A stretch of 64,000 nucleotides of DNA from positions 310,001 to 374,000 of the forward strand of contig NZ_MUHU01000002.1 in NCBI RefSeq assembly GCF_002105195.1, in the 5' to 3' direction. The DNA comes from Derxia lacustris. Lineage in GTDB: Bacteria > Pseudomonadota > Gammaproteobacteria > Burkholderiales > Burkholderiaceae_E. A model generated the notes under the pieces. The model saw only the letters and a program-made list of their open reading frames with translations, was not told the DNA's origin and searched no databases. This document shows, in pieces, positions 1-9,246 of this stretch. The translations under genes and the position numbers were made by a program. Numbering within the stretch: the first letter of the stretch is position 1; each line of letters starts with the position of its first letter.

Positions 1-1185
1 CCCGTTGCCGGCTTCGCGCTCGGCCATGCCGAGGCCGGCATCAAGAAGCCGGGCCGCCGCGACCTGCTCGTGATGCGCTTCGACACCGGCGCGAGCGTCG
101 CCGGCGTGTTCACCACCAACCGCTTCTGCGCGGCGCCGGTCACGGTCAGCAAGCGCAATCTGGCCGCCGGCAGGATCGGCGCGCTCGTCGTCAACACCGG
201 CAACGCCAACGCCGGCACCGGCGCGCCCGGCATGGCCAACGCCGAGCGCATGTGCGCCGCGACCGCCGCGCTGCTCGGCCTCGACGCCGCCCAGGTGCTG
301 CCGTTCTCGACCGGCGTCATCCTCGAACCGCTGCCGATCGAGAAGATCGAAGCCGCCCTGCCCGCCGCCGTCGGCGCGCTGGCCGAGGACAACTGGTTCA
401 ACGCCGCCCACGCGATCATGACCACCGACACCCAGCCCAAGGCGATGTCGCTGCAGGGCACGGTGGGCGGCGCGGCCATCACGATCACCGGCATCAGCAA
501 GGGCGCCGGCATGATCAAGCCCAACATGGCGACGATGCTCGGCTACATCGCGACCGACGCGGCCGTTGCCCAGCCGCTGCTCCAGTCGCTCGTGAGCGAG
601 ATCGCCGACGCCTCGTTCAACGCCATCACCATCGACGGCGACACCTCCACCAACGACTCTTTCATCGTCGTGGCGACCGGCAAGGCCGCGATGGCGCCGA
701 TCGAGAGCGCCGACGACGCGCGCTACGCCGAGTTCCGCGCGCTGCTGCTGACGGTCGCCGTCAAGCTGGCCCAGGCCATCGTGCGCGACGGCGAGGGCGC
801 GACCAAGTTCATCACCATCGCCGTCGAGCAGGGCGCGAGCCGCGAGGAGTGCCGCAAGGTCGGCTATGCGATCGCGCATTCGCCGCTGGTGAAGACCGCC
901 TTCTTCGCGAGCGACCCCAACCTCGGCCGCCTGCTCGCCGCGATCGGCTATGCCGGCATCACCGACCTCGACGTGAGCAAGGTCGAGCTCTACCTCGACG
1001 ACGTGCATGTGGCGACCGAAGGCGGCCGCCACCCGGCCTACCAGGAAGCCGACGGCCAGCGCGTCATGCAGCAGAGCGAGATCACGGTACGCGTCGTGCT
1101 TGCACGCGGCGACGCCGCCGCGACGGTCTATACCTGCGACCTGTCGCACGACTACGTGAGCATCAACGCCGACTACCGGAGCTGA
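1..1185 (+). CDS. argJ: ArgJ, bifunctional glutamate N-acetyltransferase/amino-acid acetyltransferase (5' partial)
   Basis: Cytoplasmic arginine biosynthesis enzyme that moves the acetyl group from N-acetylornithine to glutamate and can also acetylate glutamate from acetyl-CoA. The frame is open from base 1; the first visible residues ([16 protein letters not shown]) match the ArgJ N-terminus, so only about 14-20 residues are missing. Visible family motifs are [24 protein letters not shown] and [12 protein letters not shown]. The Thr codon at 532-534 in that last motif is the self-cleavage site and catalytic nucleophile in this family. The gene ends with a regular TGA and the DUF815 ATPase follows in the same direction 65 bp later. 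Nothing in the visible part looks damaged. Confidence 0.96.
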   Translation, partial: PVAGFALGHAEAGIKKPGRRDLLVMRFDTGASVAGVFTTNRFCAAPVTVSKRNLAAGRIGALVVNTGNANAGTGAPGMANAERMCAATAALLGLDAAQVLPFSTGVILEPLPIEKIEAALPAAVGALAEDNWFNAAHAIMTTDTQPKAMSLQGTVGGAAITITGISKGAGMIKPNMATMLGYIATDAAVAQPLLQSLVSEIADASFNAITIDGDTSTNDSFIVVATGKAAMAPIESADDARYAEFRALLLTVAVKLAQAIVRDGEGATKFITIAVEQGASREECRKVGYAIAHSPLVKTAFFASDPNLGRLLAAIGYAGITDLDVSKVELYLDDVHVATEGGRHPAYQEADGQRVMQQSEITVRVVLARGDAAATVYTCDLSHDYVSINADYRS

Positions 1186-1250
1186 TCCGGCCCTTCGTGG
1201 CCGGACCCGCCCCGGCCGCCGCCCAACCGCGACCGGCCCCGCGCCGGACC

Positions 1251-2240
1251 ATGATGGACAGACTCGATTCCACCCTCGAACGCTTCGAACGCCTGCTCGC
1301 GCGGGCCGAAGCACTGCTGCCGCCCGCCCAGCGCGAGCCCGACTGGACCGCGATCGCCTGGCGCTGGCGCGTGCCGCGCACCACCGGCCGCGGCCAGCTC
1401 GATGCCGTGCGCCATGCCTCGACGATCACGCTCGACAGCCTGCGCAACGTCGATCGCCAGAAGGCGCTGATCGCGCAGAACACGCGCCAGTTCGTCGCCG
1501 GCCTGCCGGCCAACAACGTGCTGCTCACGGGCGCGCGCGGCACCGGCAAGAGCTCGCTCGTGAAGGCGGTGCTCAACGAGTTCTCGGGCCAGGGCTTGAG
1601 GCTGATCGAGGTGGACAAGGCCGATCTGCACGACCTGCCCGACATCGTCGATCTGGTCGCCGGCCGGCCCGAGCGCTTTCTGGTGTTCTGCGACGACCTG
1701 AGCTTCGAGGACGGCGAGGCCGGCTACAAGGCGCTCAAGGTCGCGCTCGACGGCAGCATCGCGGCACAGACCGACAACGTGCTCATCTACGCCACGTCCA
1801 ACCGCCGCCACCTGCTGCCCGAACGCATGGCCGACAACGCCGGCTACAAGCATGACGACGAGGGCGAGCTGCACCCGGGCGAGGTGGTGGAAGAGAAGAT
1901 CTCGCTGTCGGAGCGCTTTGGCCTCTGGGTGAGCTTCCACAGCTTCCGCCAGGGCGACTACCTCGACATCGCGCGCCATTGGCTCACGCAGCTCGGCGGC
2001 GAATGGAATGCCGAGGTCGAGCGCGAGGCGCTGCAATTCGCGCTCGGTCGCGGTTCGCGCTCGGGCCGCGTGGCCTGGCAGTTCGCGCGCGACCGCGCCG
2101 GGCGCGACCGGCTCGGCATGGTCGAGGCGATGGCCGCGCTCGCCGCGAAGCAGGCCGATCCCGAGGCGCTCGCCGCGCGCGCGCTCGCGCTCAGCGGCGA
2201 TGCGCTCACCGACATCCCGGCCGGGGAGGACGAGCTGTGA
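1251..2240 (+). CDS. DUF815 family P-loop ATPase
   Basis: ATPase of the DUF815 family, 329 residues, of unproven cellular role. The start is the ATG at 1251 (MMDRLDSTLERFERLL), the first in-frame ATG after argJ. A Walker A motif (GARGTGKSSLVK) lies near residue 90, and an acidic LVFCDDLSFE stretch is the likely Walker B. ATSNRRHLLPE and SLSERFGLW, typical of this AAA-like family, follow. The stop overlaps the GTG start of the Nudix gene by 4 bp (GTGA), so the two are probably translationally coupled. In Burkholderiales this gene often sits beside argJ and the mutT-like gene, which gives no direct clue to its substrate. Confidence 0.9.
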   Translation: MMDRLDSTLERFERLLARAEALLPPAQREPDWTAIAWRWRVPRTTGRGQLDAVRHASTITLDSLRNVDRQKALIAQNTRQFVAGLPANNVLLTGARGTGKSSLVKAVLNEFSGQGLRLIEVDKADLHDLPDIVDLVAGRPERFLVFCDDLSFEDGEAGYKALKVALDGSIAAQTDNVLIYATSNRRHLLPERMADNAGYKHDDEGELHPGEVVEEKISLSERFGLWVSFHSFRQGDYLDIARHWLTQLGGEWNAEVEREALQFALGRGSRSGRVAWQFARDRAGRDRLGMVEAMAALAAKQADPEALAARALALSGDALTDIPAGEDEL

Positions 2241-3385
2241 TACGCCCCTGCAAACGCTTGCAATCTCCCGACACCGGCCCGACCGGGGATGCCGCGCCCG
2301 CCGGTGGCACGGCCTCCGCGTCGGACGTGAACCCGTCCGCCGTCGGCGCAACGCCCGAACCCTCGACCCACACGCCCGCCGCGCCGAACGCGCCGCGCCG
2401 CATCGTCGAGGTGGCTGTCGGCGTGCTGCTGCGCGAGGACGGGCGTTTCATGCTCGGCTCGCGTCCGGCCGGCAAGCCCTATTCCGGCTACTGGGAGTTC
2501 CCGGGCGGCAAGCTCGAAGCCGGCGAAAGCGTGGCCGAGGCGCTCGCGCGCGAGCTGGAGGAAGAGGTCGGCATCACGATCGACGCCCACGATCCGCATG
2601 CGGTGCGGCCGTGGTGCACGATCGAGCACGTCTATCCGCATGCGCATGTGCGGCTGCATTTCATGCGCGTGGTGTCCTGGACCGGCGAGCCGATCGGCCG
2701 CGAGAATCAGACGCTGCGCTGGGTCGCGCTGCACGAGGCGGCGCCCGCGCCGCTGCTGCCGGCCGCCCTGCCCTGCCTGCACTGGCTGGAGCTGCCGCCC
2801 GTGCTCGCGCTGACACAGGCGGGCGCACTCGGCATCGGCGGCTTCCTGTCGAAGCTCAATGCGGCGCTCGCGCGTGGCCTGCGCTTCGTCGAGCTGCGCG
2901 AGCCCGGCATGGCCGGCGACGACTTCCTGCGCCTGTTCGACGCGACGCTCGAACGCACCCGCGCGGCGGGCGCGAAGCTGGTCGTGCATTCGTCGCACGG
3001 CATGGCCTTCGCGGCACGCGCCGACGGCGTGCATCTGACGGCCGCCGACTTCGCCGCGCTCGATTCGCGGCCGGATCTGCCGCTCGTGGGTGCCTCGGTG
3101 CATTCGCGCGCCGAGATCGATCGCGCGGCGGCGCTGGGCCTCGATTACGTGGTGCTCGGCAACGTGCTCGACACGCCGAGCCATCCGGGCCGACCGGGTC
3201 TGGGCTGGGAGCGGTTCAACGCGCTCGCGCTCGACGCCGGCCTGCCGGTGTACGCGATCGGCGGGCTGGATTCGTCGATGGTCGAGCCGGCGCAGACGGC
3301 GGGCGCGCACGGCGTGGCGCTGATGCGCGGCGCCTGGACCGACGACGCGCGCTTCCCCGAGCTGGTGGCGCGGCTGGAGGGCTGA
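2237..3385 (+). CDS. Nudix hydrolase (MutT-like) fused to a ThiE-like domain
   Basis: Two-domain protein of 382 residues. The N-terminal half is a Nudix hydrolase with the full box GGKLEAGESVAEALAREL followed by EEEVGI; proteins of this kind are usually annotated as MutT, which removes 8-oxo-dGTP. The C-terminal half resembles thiamine-phosphate synthase TIM barrels (ADGVHLT, VGASVHS, DYVVLGNVLDTPSHPG, YAIGG). The GTG at 2237 is chosen because it overlaps the DUF815 stop. The first ~55 residues are low-complexity Pro/Ala-rich. The Nudix-ThiE fusion is known in beta- and gammaproteobacteria; whether the ThiE-like half is active is uncertain. Confidence 0.88.
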   Translation: MIRPCKRLQSPDTGPTGDAAPAGGTASASDVNPSAVGATPEPSTHTPAAPNAPRRIVEVAVGVLLREDGRFMLGSRPAGKPYSGYWEFPGGKLEAGESVAEALARELEEEVGITIDAHDPHAVRPWCTIEHVYPHAHVRLHFMRVVSWTGEPIGRENQTLRWVALHEAAPAPLLPAALPCLHWLELPPVLALTQAGALGIGGFLSKLNAALARGLRFVELREPGMAGDDFLRLFDATLERTRAAGAKLVVHSSHGMAFAARADGVHLTAADFAALDSRPDLPLVGASVHSRAEIDRAAALGLDYVVLGNVLDTPSHPGRPGLGWERFNALALDAGLPVYAIGGLDSSMVEPAQTAGAHGVALMRGAWTDDARFPELVARLEG

Positions 3386-3422
3386 GGCGGCGAGACTGCA
3401 AGGACGTCATGCCGCGTACGCC

Positions 3423-3611
3423 TCAGTCGCCGCCCTTCTCGCCGGGCGAGGAGGTGTCGTCGAGTGGCGCGCCCGGGATGACGTAGCGGTCGCTGGCCCA
3501 GGCGCCGAGGTCGAGCTTCTTGCAGCGCTCGGAGCAGAACGGGCGCCAGCGCGAGGCCTCGGTCCAGGGCACGGGGCGGCCGCAGGCCGGGCATTTCACT
3601 TCGGTAGTCAT
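3423..3611 (-). CDS. yacG: DNA gyrase inhibitor YacG
   Basis: Small zinc protein of 62 residues that inhibits DNA gyrase by binding GyrB in studied homologues. The four zinc cysteines are C7, C10, C26 and C30 (KCPACGRPVPW and RPFCSERCKKLDLGAWA), the complete YacG signature. It is the last gene of the zapD-yacG pair and starts 13 bp after the zapD stop. It converges with the Nudix-ThiE gene, 37 bp away. Confidence 0.95.
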   Translation of the reverse strand: MTTEVKCPACGRPVPWTEASRWRPFCSERCKKLDLGAWASDRYVIPGAPLDDTSSPGEKGGD

Positions 3612-3624
3612 GGAGTGCGGCGAA

Positions 3625-4380
3625 TCAGAGATTGCAGAGGCCGAGTTCGAACGGCACCTGGCCCTCGTAGGGACGCGGGCGCAGATCGCCGTCCTGCTGT
3701 GAGAAGCGCACCCACAGCATGTACTTGTTGGCGCTGATCTCGGGGATCGCGCCGTACGCGGGATCGACCCGCACCTGGAGCATCTGGAAGGGTTTGCCGC
3801 TCAGGCTCTGCTGGTAACTGCCGCCCACTGCGGTGACTTCATGGCGCCGCGCCGATTCGCGCAGCAGCTTCAGCACGATGGCGAGGCAATCGCCGAGCGG
3901 CACGAAGGGCGCCATCCAGCCGGCGAGATCGGCCTGACGCTGCTCGACCGGCCTGTGCTGCCAGGCGTGATACGACGGCAGGTCGAATTCGCAGGCGCCG
4001 CCGGGGATGATGGTGCGGCTGCGGATGCTCATCAGCCATTCGTGGTCGCGCAGATGCTGACCGGTCTTGCCGGGCACCGCGTTGAGCACGCGCGCGGCGC
4101 TTTCCATGTTGCCGAGGATTACGTCGAGCGCATCGGACGACACGTCGGGCGAATTGCGGAACTGGTTGAGCGCGAGGCGCTGGCGATCGAGTTCCTGCAG
4201 CAGGTCGGACTTGAGATCGGCGCGGCTGGCGACCTCGACGATCTCGAACAGCGTGGTGAGGGCGGCGTGGTGCTCGTGGCGATCGGTCTGGGCGACGAAG
4301 AAGCGCAGTCGCTCGAACAGGTCTTCGAGCCGGAGCAGGGTCCGCACGCGCTCGTTGAACGGGTACTCGTAGAGAATCAA
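3625..4380 (-). CDS. zapD: Cell division protein ZapD
   Basis: FtsZ-bundling cytosolic protein (ZapD, DUF1342 family) that stabilises the Z ring. The sequence [24 protein letters not shown] is the diagnostic N-terminus of the family. The start is set at the TTG at 4380, which gives [10 protein letters not shown] as in homologues. A longer frame from a TTG at 4455 would add 25 non-conserved residues and is less likely. The resulting length of 251 residues is normal. The TTG has no clear ribosome binding site, so the start stays uncertain. yacG follows 13 bp downstream. Confidence 0.92.
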   Translation of the reverse strand: MILYEYPFNERVRTLLRLEDLFERLRFFVAQTDRHEHHAALTTLFEIVEVASRADLKSDLLQELDRQRLALNQFRNSPDVSSDALDVILGNMESAARVLNAVPGKTGQHLRDHEWLMSIRSRTIIPGGACEFDLPSYHAWQHRPVEQRQADLAGWMAPFVPLGDCLAIVLKLLRESARRHEVTAVGGSYQQSLSGKPFQMLQVRVDPAYGAIPEISANKYMLWVRFSQQDGDLRPRPYEGQVPFELGLCNL

Positions 4381-4503
4381 GGCGCGCGACCGGACGTCGG
4401 GTAGGGAAAGGGACGGACGAAAAGGTGCGGGCGATTCTGACCGACCCCCCGGCAAAACTCAATTGCGCGGCGGCGCGTCATGCGGCCGTTGCGGCAATGC
4501 GGT

Positions 4504-5106
4504 TCAGCCGCGCGCGAGCTTGAGATAGCGCTGGTGCAGGGTGGCGATCTCGTGCTCGAGCGCGGGATTCGGGCCGGCGTTGTCGAGCACGTCGTCGGCG
4601 ACCGCGAGTCGCGCGGCGCGGGTGGCCTGGGCCGCGAGGATGGCGCGCACCTGGGCTTCGGCCAGTCCATTGCGCGCGATGACACGGCTCAGCTGCTCGT
4701 CCTCCGGGCAATCGACGACGAGGATGCGATCGATCCGGTCGCGCCAGCGTCCGCCCTCGACCAGGAGCGGGATCACGAACACGAGATAGGGATGGCGGTC
4801 GGCGATCGCGGCGGCGGCACGCTCGACCTCGGCGCCGATCATCGGATGCAGGATGGCTTCGAGCCGGGCACGTTCGGCGGGGCGCTCGAACACGCGGGCG
4901 CGCATCGCGGCGCGGTCGAGCGCGCCGTCGGCCGCGCGGGCCCAGTCGCCGAAGGCGGCGACGATGGCGGGCATCGCCGCGCCGTCGGGCCGTGTGAGCG
5001 CGTGCGCGATGAGGTCGGTATCGATCACGCCTGCACCGAGCCGCGCGAAGCAGTCGGCGGCAAAGGACTTGCCGCTGCCGATGCCGCCCGTGAGGCCGAC
5101 GATCAC
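4504..5106 (-). CDS. coaE: Dephospho-CoA kinase
   Basis: Last enzyme of coenzyme A synthesis: phosphorylates the 3'-hydroxyl of dephospho-CoA. The P-loop GLTGGIGSGKS occupies residues 4-14 and VIDTDLIAH follows, both typical of CoaE. The start is the GTG at 5106, 10 bp after the pilD stop, giving 200 residues, the usual length; an upstream extension of the frame only reads through pilD. It belongs to the pilB-pilC-pilD-coaE string conserved in beta- and gammaproteobacteria. Confidence 0.95.
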   Translation of the reverse strand: MIVGLTGGIGSGKSFAADCFARLGAGVIDTDLIAHALTRPDGAAMPAIVAAFGDWARAADGALDRAAMRARVFERPAERARLEAILHPMIGAEVERAAAAIADRHPYLVFVIPLLVEGGRWRDRIDRILVVDCPEDEQLSRVIARNGLAEAQVRAILAAQATRAARLAVADDVLDNAGPNPALEHEIATLHQRYLKLARG

Positions 5107-5116
5107 CGCCGCACCA

Positions 5117-5971
5117 TCAGCCGATGCGCAGCCAGGTGGCGTTGATCGCCGGGCCGAAGAACAGCGCCAGCACGCCCGCGCCGGCGAGATAGGGGCCGAA
5201 GGGAATCGGCTGCTCGCGGCCATGGCGCGCGAACACCATAAGCGATACGCCCACCACCGCGCCCACCACCGACGACAACAGGATGATCGCCGGCAGCATC
5301 TTCCAGCCGAGCCAGCCGCCGAGCGCGGCCAGCAGCTTGAAGTCGCCGTATCCCATGCCTTCCCGGCCGGTCGCAAGCCGGAACAGCCAGTAGATCGACC
5401 ACAGCGAAAGATAGCCGGCGGCCGCGCCGATCACGGCCTGCTCGAGCGGCACGAAGGCGGCTTCGAGATTGACCAGCAGGCCGGCCCAGAGCAGCGGCAG
5501 CGTGATCTCGTCGGGCAGCAGTTGGGTATCGGCGTCGATGAAGGTGAGCGCGATGAGCGCCCAGCACAGGCCGATCGCCGCAATGCCCGCGAGTCCGAAA
5601 CCGAATTGCCAGGCGCAGGCACCGGCCAGCAGTCCGCCGAGCAGCTCCACCACTGGATAGCGGGCGCTGATGCGTGCGCCGCAACCGGCGCAGCGGCCCT
5701 TGAGCAGCAGCCAGCCGAACAGCGGCACGTTTTCATGTGCGCGCACCGGGCGCGAGCACTTCGGGCAGGCCGAGCGCGGCACGAACAGGTTGTAGGTGCC
5801 TTGGTCAGGCAATTCCTCGCCGCGGAACTCGGCCGCGTCCGCCGTCCATTGCCGTTCGAGCATGATCGGCAGGCGATGGATGACCACATTGAGGAAGCTG
5901 CCGACCACGAGGCCGACGACGGCAGCGGCAATCGCGAAGGTAAGCGGGTCCGACACCAGCAAATCTGTCAC
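5117..5971 (-). CDS. pilD: Prepilin leader peptidase/N-methyltransferase PilD
   Basis: Inner-membrane aspartyl protease that cleaves the leader of type IV prepilins and pseudopilins and methylates the new N-terminus. The protein has 284 residues and starts at a GTG (5971), 7 bp after pilC. An N-terminal hydrophobic helix leads into GSFLNVVIHRLP. The four-cysteine zinc motif is present (CPKC and CAGC). The two catalytic aspartates lie in FIDADTQLLPDE and GYGDFKLLAALGGWLG. Several further hydrophobic segments follow. The gene is co-linear with pilB and pilC. Confidence 0.96.
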   Translation of the reverse strand: MTDLLVSDPLTFAIAAAVVGLVVGSFLNVVIHRLPIMLERQWTADAAEFRGEELPDQGTYNLFVPRSACPKCSRPVRAHENVPLFGWLLLKGRCAGCGARISARYPVVELLGGLLAGACAWQFGFGLAGIAAIGLCWALIALTFIDADTQLLPDEITLPLLWAGLLVNLEAAFVPLEQAVIGAAAGYLSLWSIYWLFRLATGREGMGYGDFKLLAALGGWLGWKMLPAIILLSSVVGAVVGVSLMVFARHGREQPIPFGPYLAGAGVLALFFGPAINATWLRIG

Positions 5972-5978
5972 GCCCACC

Positions 5979-7202
5979 TCAGACCACTGCGCCGAGCTTG
6001 AAGATCGGCATGTACATCGCCACCACGATGCCGCCGACAAGACCACCGAGAATCACGATGATGAAAGGTTCGAGCAGGCTCGACATCGACGCGACCGCGT
6101 CATCGACTTCCTGCTCGTAGAAATCGGCCACCTTGCCGAGCATCGAATCGAGCGCACCCGATTCCTCGCCGATCGACACCATCTGCGTGACCATGGTCGG
6201 AAACACGCCAGCCTCCTGCATCGAGACAGTCAGGCTTGTGCCGGTCGCCACCTGCTGCTGGATCTTCCGGGTCGCATCGGAATAGACAATGTTGCCCGAC
6301 GCTCCACCTACCGAATCGAGCGCTTCCACCAGCGGCACACCGGCTGCGAACATCGTGGAAAGCGTACGAGTCCAGCGTGCGATCGTCGCCTTGCGCACGA
6401 TGTCGCCAAACACCGGCGCGCGCAGCAATGCACGGTCAAATGCCTGCTGGAACTTGACCGAGCGCTTAAAGCCCTGGCCAATACCATAGAACGCCCCGCC
6501 GATGGATCCGAAAATCACCGCCCAGTATTCGCGGAACACGTCGGAGATGTTGATGACGATCTGGGTCGGCGCCGGCAATTCGGCGCCGAAACTCGAGAAC
6601 ACGTCCTTGAATGCCGGCACCACGAAAATCATGATGACCGCAGTAATAATGAATGCCACCGCGAGCACCGAGGTCGGATAAAACATCGCCGACTTGATCT
6701 TCGCTTTGATGGCGAGCGTCTTTTCCTTGTAGGTCGCGAGACGGTCCAGCAGCGTTTCAAGAATACCGGCCTGCTCACCCGCCGCGACCAGATTGCAGAA
6801 CAGCGCGTCAAAATAGAGAGGATGCTTGCGGAACGCAGTGCTCAGGCTGCTGCCGGTTTCGACATCGGCGCGAATATCATTGAGCAGTTTCGACACCGAC
6901 GGATTGGCATGCCCCTTCGCCGTGATATCGAAGGCTTGGAGCAATGGCACGCCCGAACGCATCATCGTCGACATCTGCCGGGTGAACAGCGCGATGTCCT
7001 TCTCGGTGATCTTCTTGCCACTGCGGTAGGTCTGCTTCTTGATCTTGGTCGCGAGCACGCCCTGCTTGCGCAGCGAGGAGCGCACCACGTTTTCGCCCTG
7101 CGCGCGCATTTCGCCGCGCACGGTCTTGCCCGAGCGATCCTTGCCTTCCCAGGCGAACATCGGCTCCTTGGTCTGCTTGATCGCGCGCGTGCTGGTCGCC
7201 AT
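5979..7202 (-). CDS. pilC: Type IV pilus inner-membrane platform protein PilC
   Basis: Polytopic platform protein on which the PilB motor acts during pilus extension; 407 residues, normal for PilC/GspF. Two homologous T2SSF domains are visible: FTRQMSTMMRSGVPLLQAFD near the first and WTRTLSTMFAAGVPLVEALD near the second, each followed by hydrophobic helices. The N-terminus (MATSTRAIKQTKEPMFAWEGKDRSG) is typical of PilC. It lies 24 bp downstream of pilB and just upstream of pilD. Confidence 0.96.
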   Translation of the reverse strand: MATSTRAIKQTKEPMFAWEGKDRSGKTVRGEMRAQGENVVRSSLRKQGVLATKIKKQTYRSGKKITEKDIALFTRQMSTMMRSGVPLLQAFDITAKGHANPSVSKLLNDIRADVETGSSLSTAFRKHPLYFDALFCNLVAAGEQAGILETLLDRLATYKEKTLAIKAKIKSAMFYPTSVLAVAFIITAVIMIFVVPAFKDVFSSFGAELPAPTQIVINISDVFREYWAVIFGSIGGAFYGIGQGFKRSVKFQQAFDRALLRAPVFGDIVRKATIARWTRTLSTMFAAGVPLVEALDSVGGASGNIVYSDATRKIQQQVATGTSLTVSMQEAGVFPTMVTQMVSIGEESGALDSMLGKVADFYEQEVDDAVASMSSLLEPFIIVILGGLVGGIVVAMYMPIFKLGAVV

Positions 7203-7226
7203 GGTCTGATCCGTAATGATTCCGCG

Positions 7227-8960
7227 TTACTCGTTGGTCACGCCGAGAACTTCCTCGATTGACGTCAGCCCCTGACGAACCTTGAGGAGACCTGACTGCC
7301 GCAAGTCGCGCACGCCTTCGGCCTGCGCCTGCCGGGCAATGTCCATCGAATTGCCATTTGCCAGAATGATTCGCTGCATTTCTTCGGTGATCGGCATGAT
7401 CTGATAGATGCCGACACGCCCCTTGTAGCCCGAATTGTTGCAGTGGTCGCAACCGACCGGACGATAAGGCTGCCACGTTCCGTCGAGTTCAGATTCCTTG
7501 AAACCCGCCTGCAACAGCACAGAGGTGTCAGCTTCATATGGCTGCTTGCAAACTGAGCAAAGTCGGCGTGCAAGACGCTGGGCCGTGATAAGGATGACCG
7601 ACGAAGCGATATTGAAAGGCGCGATGCCCATGTTGAGCATCCGCGTCAGCGTGCTCGGGGCATCATTTGTGTGAAGCGTCGAGAACACCATGTGACCGGT
7701 CTGGGCCGCCTTGATCGAGATATCCGCGGTTTCCAGATCGCGGATTTCACCAACCATGATGATGTCCGGATCCTGGCGCAGAAATGACTTGAGCGCGGCG
7801 GCGAAGGTCAGCCCGGCCTTCTCGTTCACATTGACCTGATTTATGCCGGCCAACTGGATTTCGGCCGGATCTTCCGCGGTCGAGATATTGACGCCGGGCT
7901 CATTCAGGATATTAAGGCAGGTGTAAAGCGAAACCGTCTTGCCCGACCCCGTGGGGCCGGTCACGAGCACCATTCCATAGGGACGACGCACTGCATTCAG
8001 CAGCAATTCCTTCTGGTCCGGTTCATAGCCCAGGGCGTCGATACCGAGTTTTGCCTGCGAAGGATCGAGAATCCGCATCACGATCTTTTCGCCAAACAAT
8101 GTCGGCAAGGTTGAAACCCGGAAGTCGATTGCCTTGTTCGGGCCAAGCACGAGTTTCATCCGCCCGTCCTGCGGAACCCGCTTTTCCGAAATGTCGAGCT
8201 TGCTGATGACCTTGATGCGCGCCGCCAGCTTTTCCTTGATCACCAGGGGCGGCTGGGAAATCTCCTGCAATACGCCGTCAACACGGAAACGGATCCGGTA
8301 GAACTTTTCGTAGGGTTCGAAATGCAGGTCGGACGCACCCATGTTGATGGCATCCAGCATCACCTTCTGCAGGAAACGCACGACGGGCGCGTCGTCGATC
8401 TCGCTGTCGGCTGACTGGGCTGCCGGCTCTTCGGTGATGGCGTCATCAAGCTCGAGCGACAGATCCTGCCCGGCCATCTCGTTGAGCTTGGCCTCCGTGG
8501 ACTTGGCGAGCTGCGAGATTACCCGTGTCAGCTTGTCGGCCTCGACCACCACTGGCTCGACGAGCATCTGCGTCTGAAACTTGATCTGGTCAAGCGCCTG
8601 GAGATTGGTCGGGTCGGCGACCGCGACCAGCAGTCGGTTGCCGCGCTTGCGCAATGCCAGCGCGCGCAGGGTGATCGACAGCTTGGGATCGATGGTGTCG
8701 AGTGGCAGCCCGCCAATATCGACGGCTGCCAGGTCCATCAGCGGATGACCGAAAGTGCTGGCACAGAACAACGCCACTTCATAAGGCGTGAGTGCGCGCG
8801 CTGCCAGCAGCTCGTCTATGAAGGGAGTGTTGTTGGCGGCGGCCTTCTTGAGAAGCGCCGAGGACTGCTCCGGACTCAGCTTGCCTGCCTGAACCAGTAC
8901 CCGAGCGAGGCCCGGCACGACCTGAGGCATTGAGGCGTTCTGAGTTGCTGGCGCTGCCAT
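7227..8960 (-). CDS. pilB: Type IV pilus assembly ATPase PilB
   Basis: Hexameric cytoplasmic motor that drives pilus extension; 577 residues. It has an N-terminal GspE/MshEN-like domain and a C-terminal secretion ATPase domain with Walker A GPTGSGKT, the Asp box FRVSTLPTLFGEKIVMRILD, Walker B DPDIIMVGEIRD and His box TGHMVFSTLHTNDA. The zinc tetracysteine motif is also present (CSVCKQPYE and CDHCNNSGYKG). It is first in pilB-pilC-pilD; about 200 bp of non-coding DNA separates it from tRNA-Pro upstream. No pilA or pilT is in the window. Confidence 0.97.
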   Translation of the reverse strand: MAAPATQNASMPQVVPGLARVLVQAGKLSPEQSSALLKKAAANNTPFIDELLAARALTPYEVALFCASTFGHPLMDLAAVDIGGLPLDTIDPKLSITLRALALRKRGNRLLVAVADPTNLQALDQIKFQTQMLVEPVVVEADKLTRVISQLAKSTEAKLNEMAGQDLSLELDDAITEEPAAQSADSEIDDAPVVRFLQKVMLDAINMGASDLHFEPYEKFYRIRFRVDGVLQEISQPPLVIKEKLAARIKVISKLDISEKRVPQDGRMKLVLGPNKAIDFRVSTLPTLFGEKIVMRILDPSQAKLGIDALGYEPDQKELLLNAVRRPYGMVLVTGPTGSGKTVSLYTCLNILNEPGVNISTAEDPAEIQLAGINQVNVNEKAGLTFAAALKSFLRQDPDIIMVGEIRDLETADISIKAAQTGHMVFSTLHTNDAPSTLTRMLNMGIAPFNIASSVILITAQRLARRLCSVCKQPYEADTSVLLQAGFKESELDGTWQPYRPVGCDHCNNSGYKGRVGIYQIMPITEEMQRIILANGNSMDIARQAQAEGVRDLRQSGLLKVRQGLTSIEEVLGVTNE

Positions 8961-9085
8961 GCGGTCGGGATATCTATGAAAGAAGTAATCGCCTGCCGCT
9001 GAACCACAGGTTCAACCGCAAAAAGCAGCAAACGATGGTGCCTAGCGCCTCAGGACTTGTAAAGCCAAACCCGAGACGAATCCCT

Positions 9086-9111
9086 ATTCAGCTGAGGATG
9101 ATCAGCTGAAT
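9086..9111. repeat. 10-bp perfect inverted repeat upstream of pilB
   Basis: ATTCAGCTGA (9086-9095) and TCAGCTGAAT (9102-9111) form a perfect inverted repeat with a 6-nt loop, about 50 bp past the 3' end of tRNA-Pro and 125 bp before the pilB start. There is no U-run on either strand, so it is not a classical terminator. It could be a processing hairpin of the tRNA transcript or a protein-binding site for pilB control. The rest of 8961-9163 shows nothing I can name. Confidence 0.5.
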
Positions 9112-9163
9112 CGACATTCATGAAACTTTGGATTGATTGCGCAGAACGCGCGATGAAGAAAAC

Positions 9164-9240
9164 TGGTCGGGGTGAGTGGATTCGAACCACCGGCCTCTAC
9201 GTCCCGAACGTAGCGCTCTACCAGACTAAGCTACACCCCG
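9164..9240 (-). tRNA. tRNA-Pro (anticodon CGG)
   Basis: Complete cloverleaf on the minus strand. The acceptor stem is CGGGGTG/CACCCCG with discriminator A. The anticodon arm is CTACG-TTCGGGA-CGTAG, giving anticodon CGG (reads CCG), and the T arm contains GGTTCGAATCC. CCA is encoded in the gene (TGG at 9164-9166 on the plus strand). The 5' end is only 6 bp from the ispB stop, so it is probably processed out of an ispB-containing transcript. Confidence 0.97.
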
Positions 9241-9246
9241 AATCGG

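Noticed and set aside
8995..9050. A sigma-54-like site (AGGCAC ... TTTGC) upstream of pilB
   Set aside because: The distance between the GG and GC elements is one base too long (11 instead of 10), which normally abolishes sigma-54 promoters.
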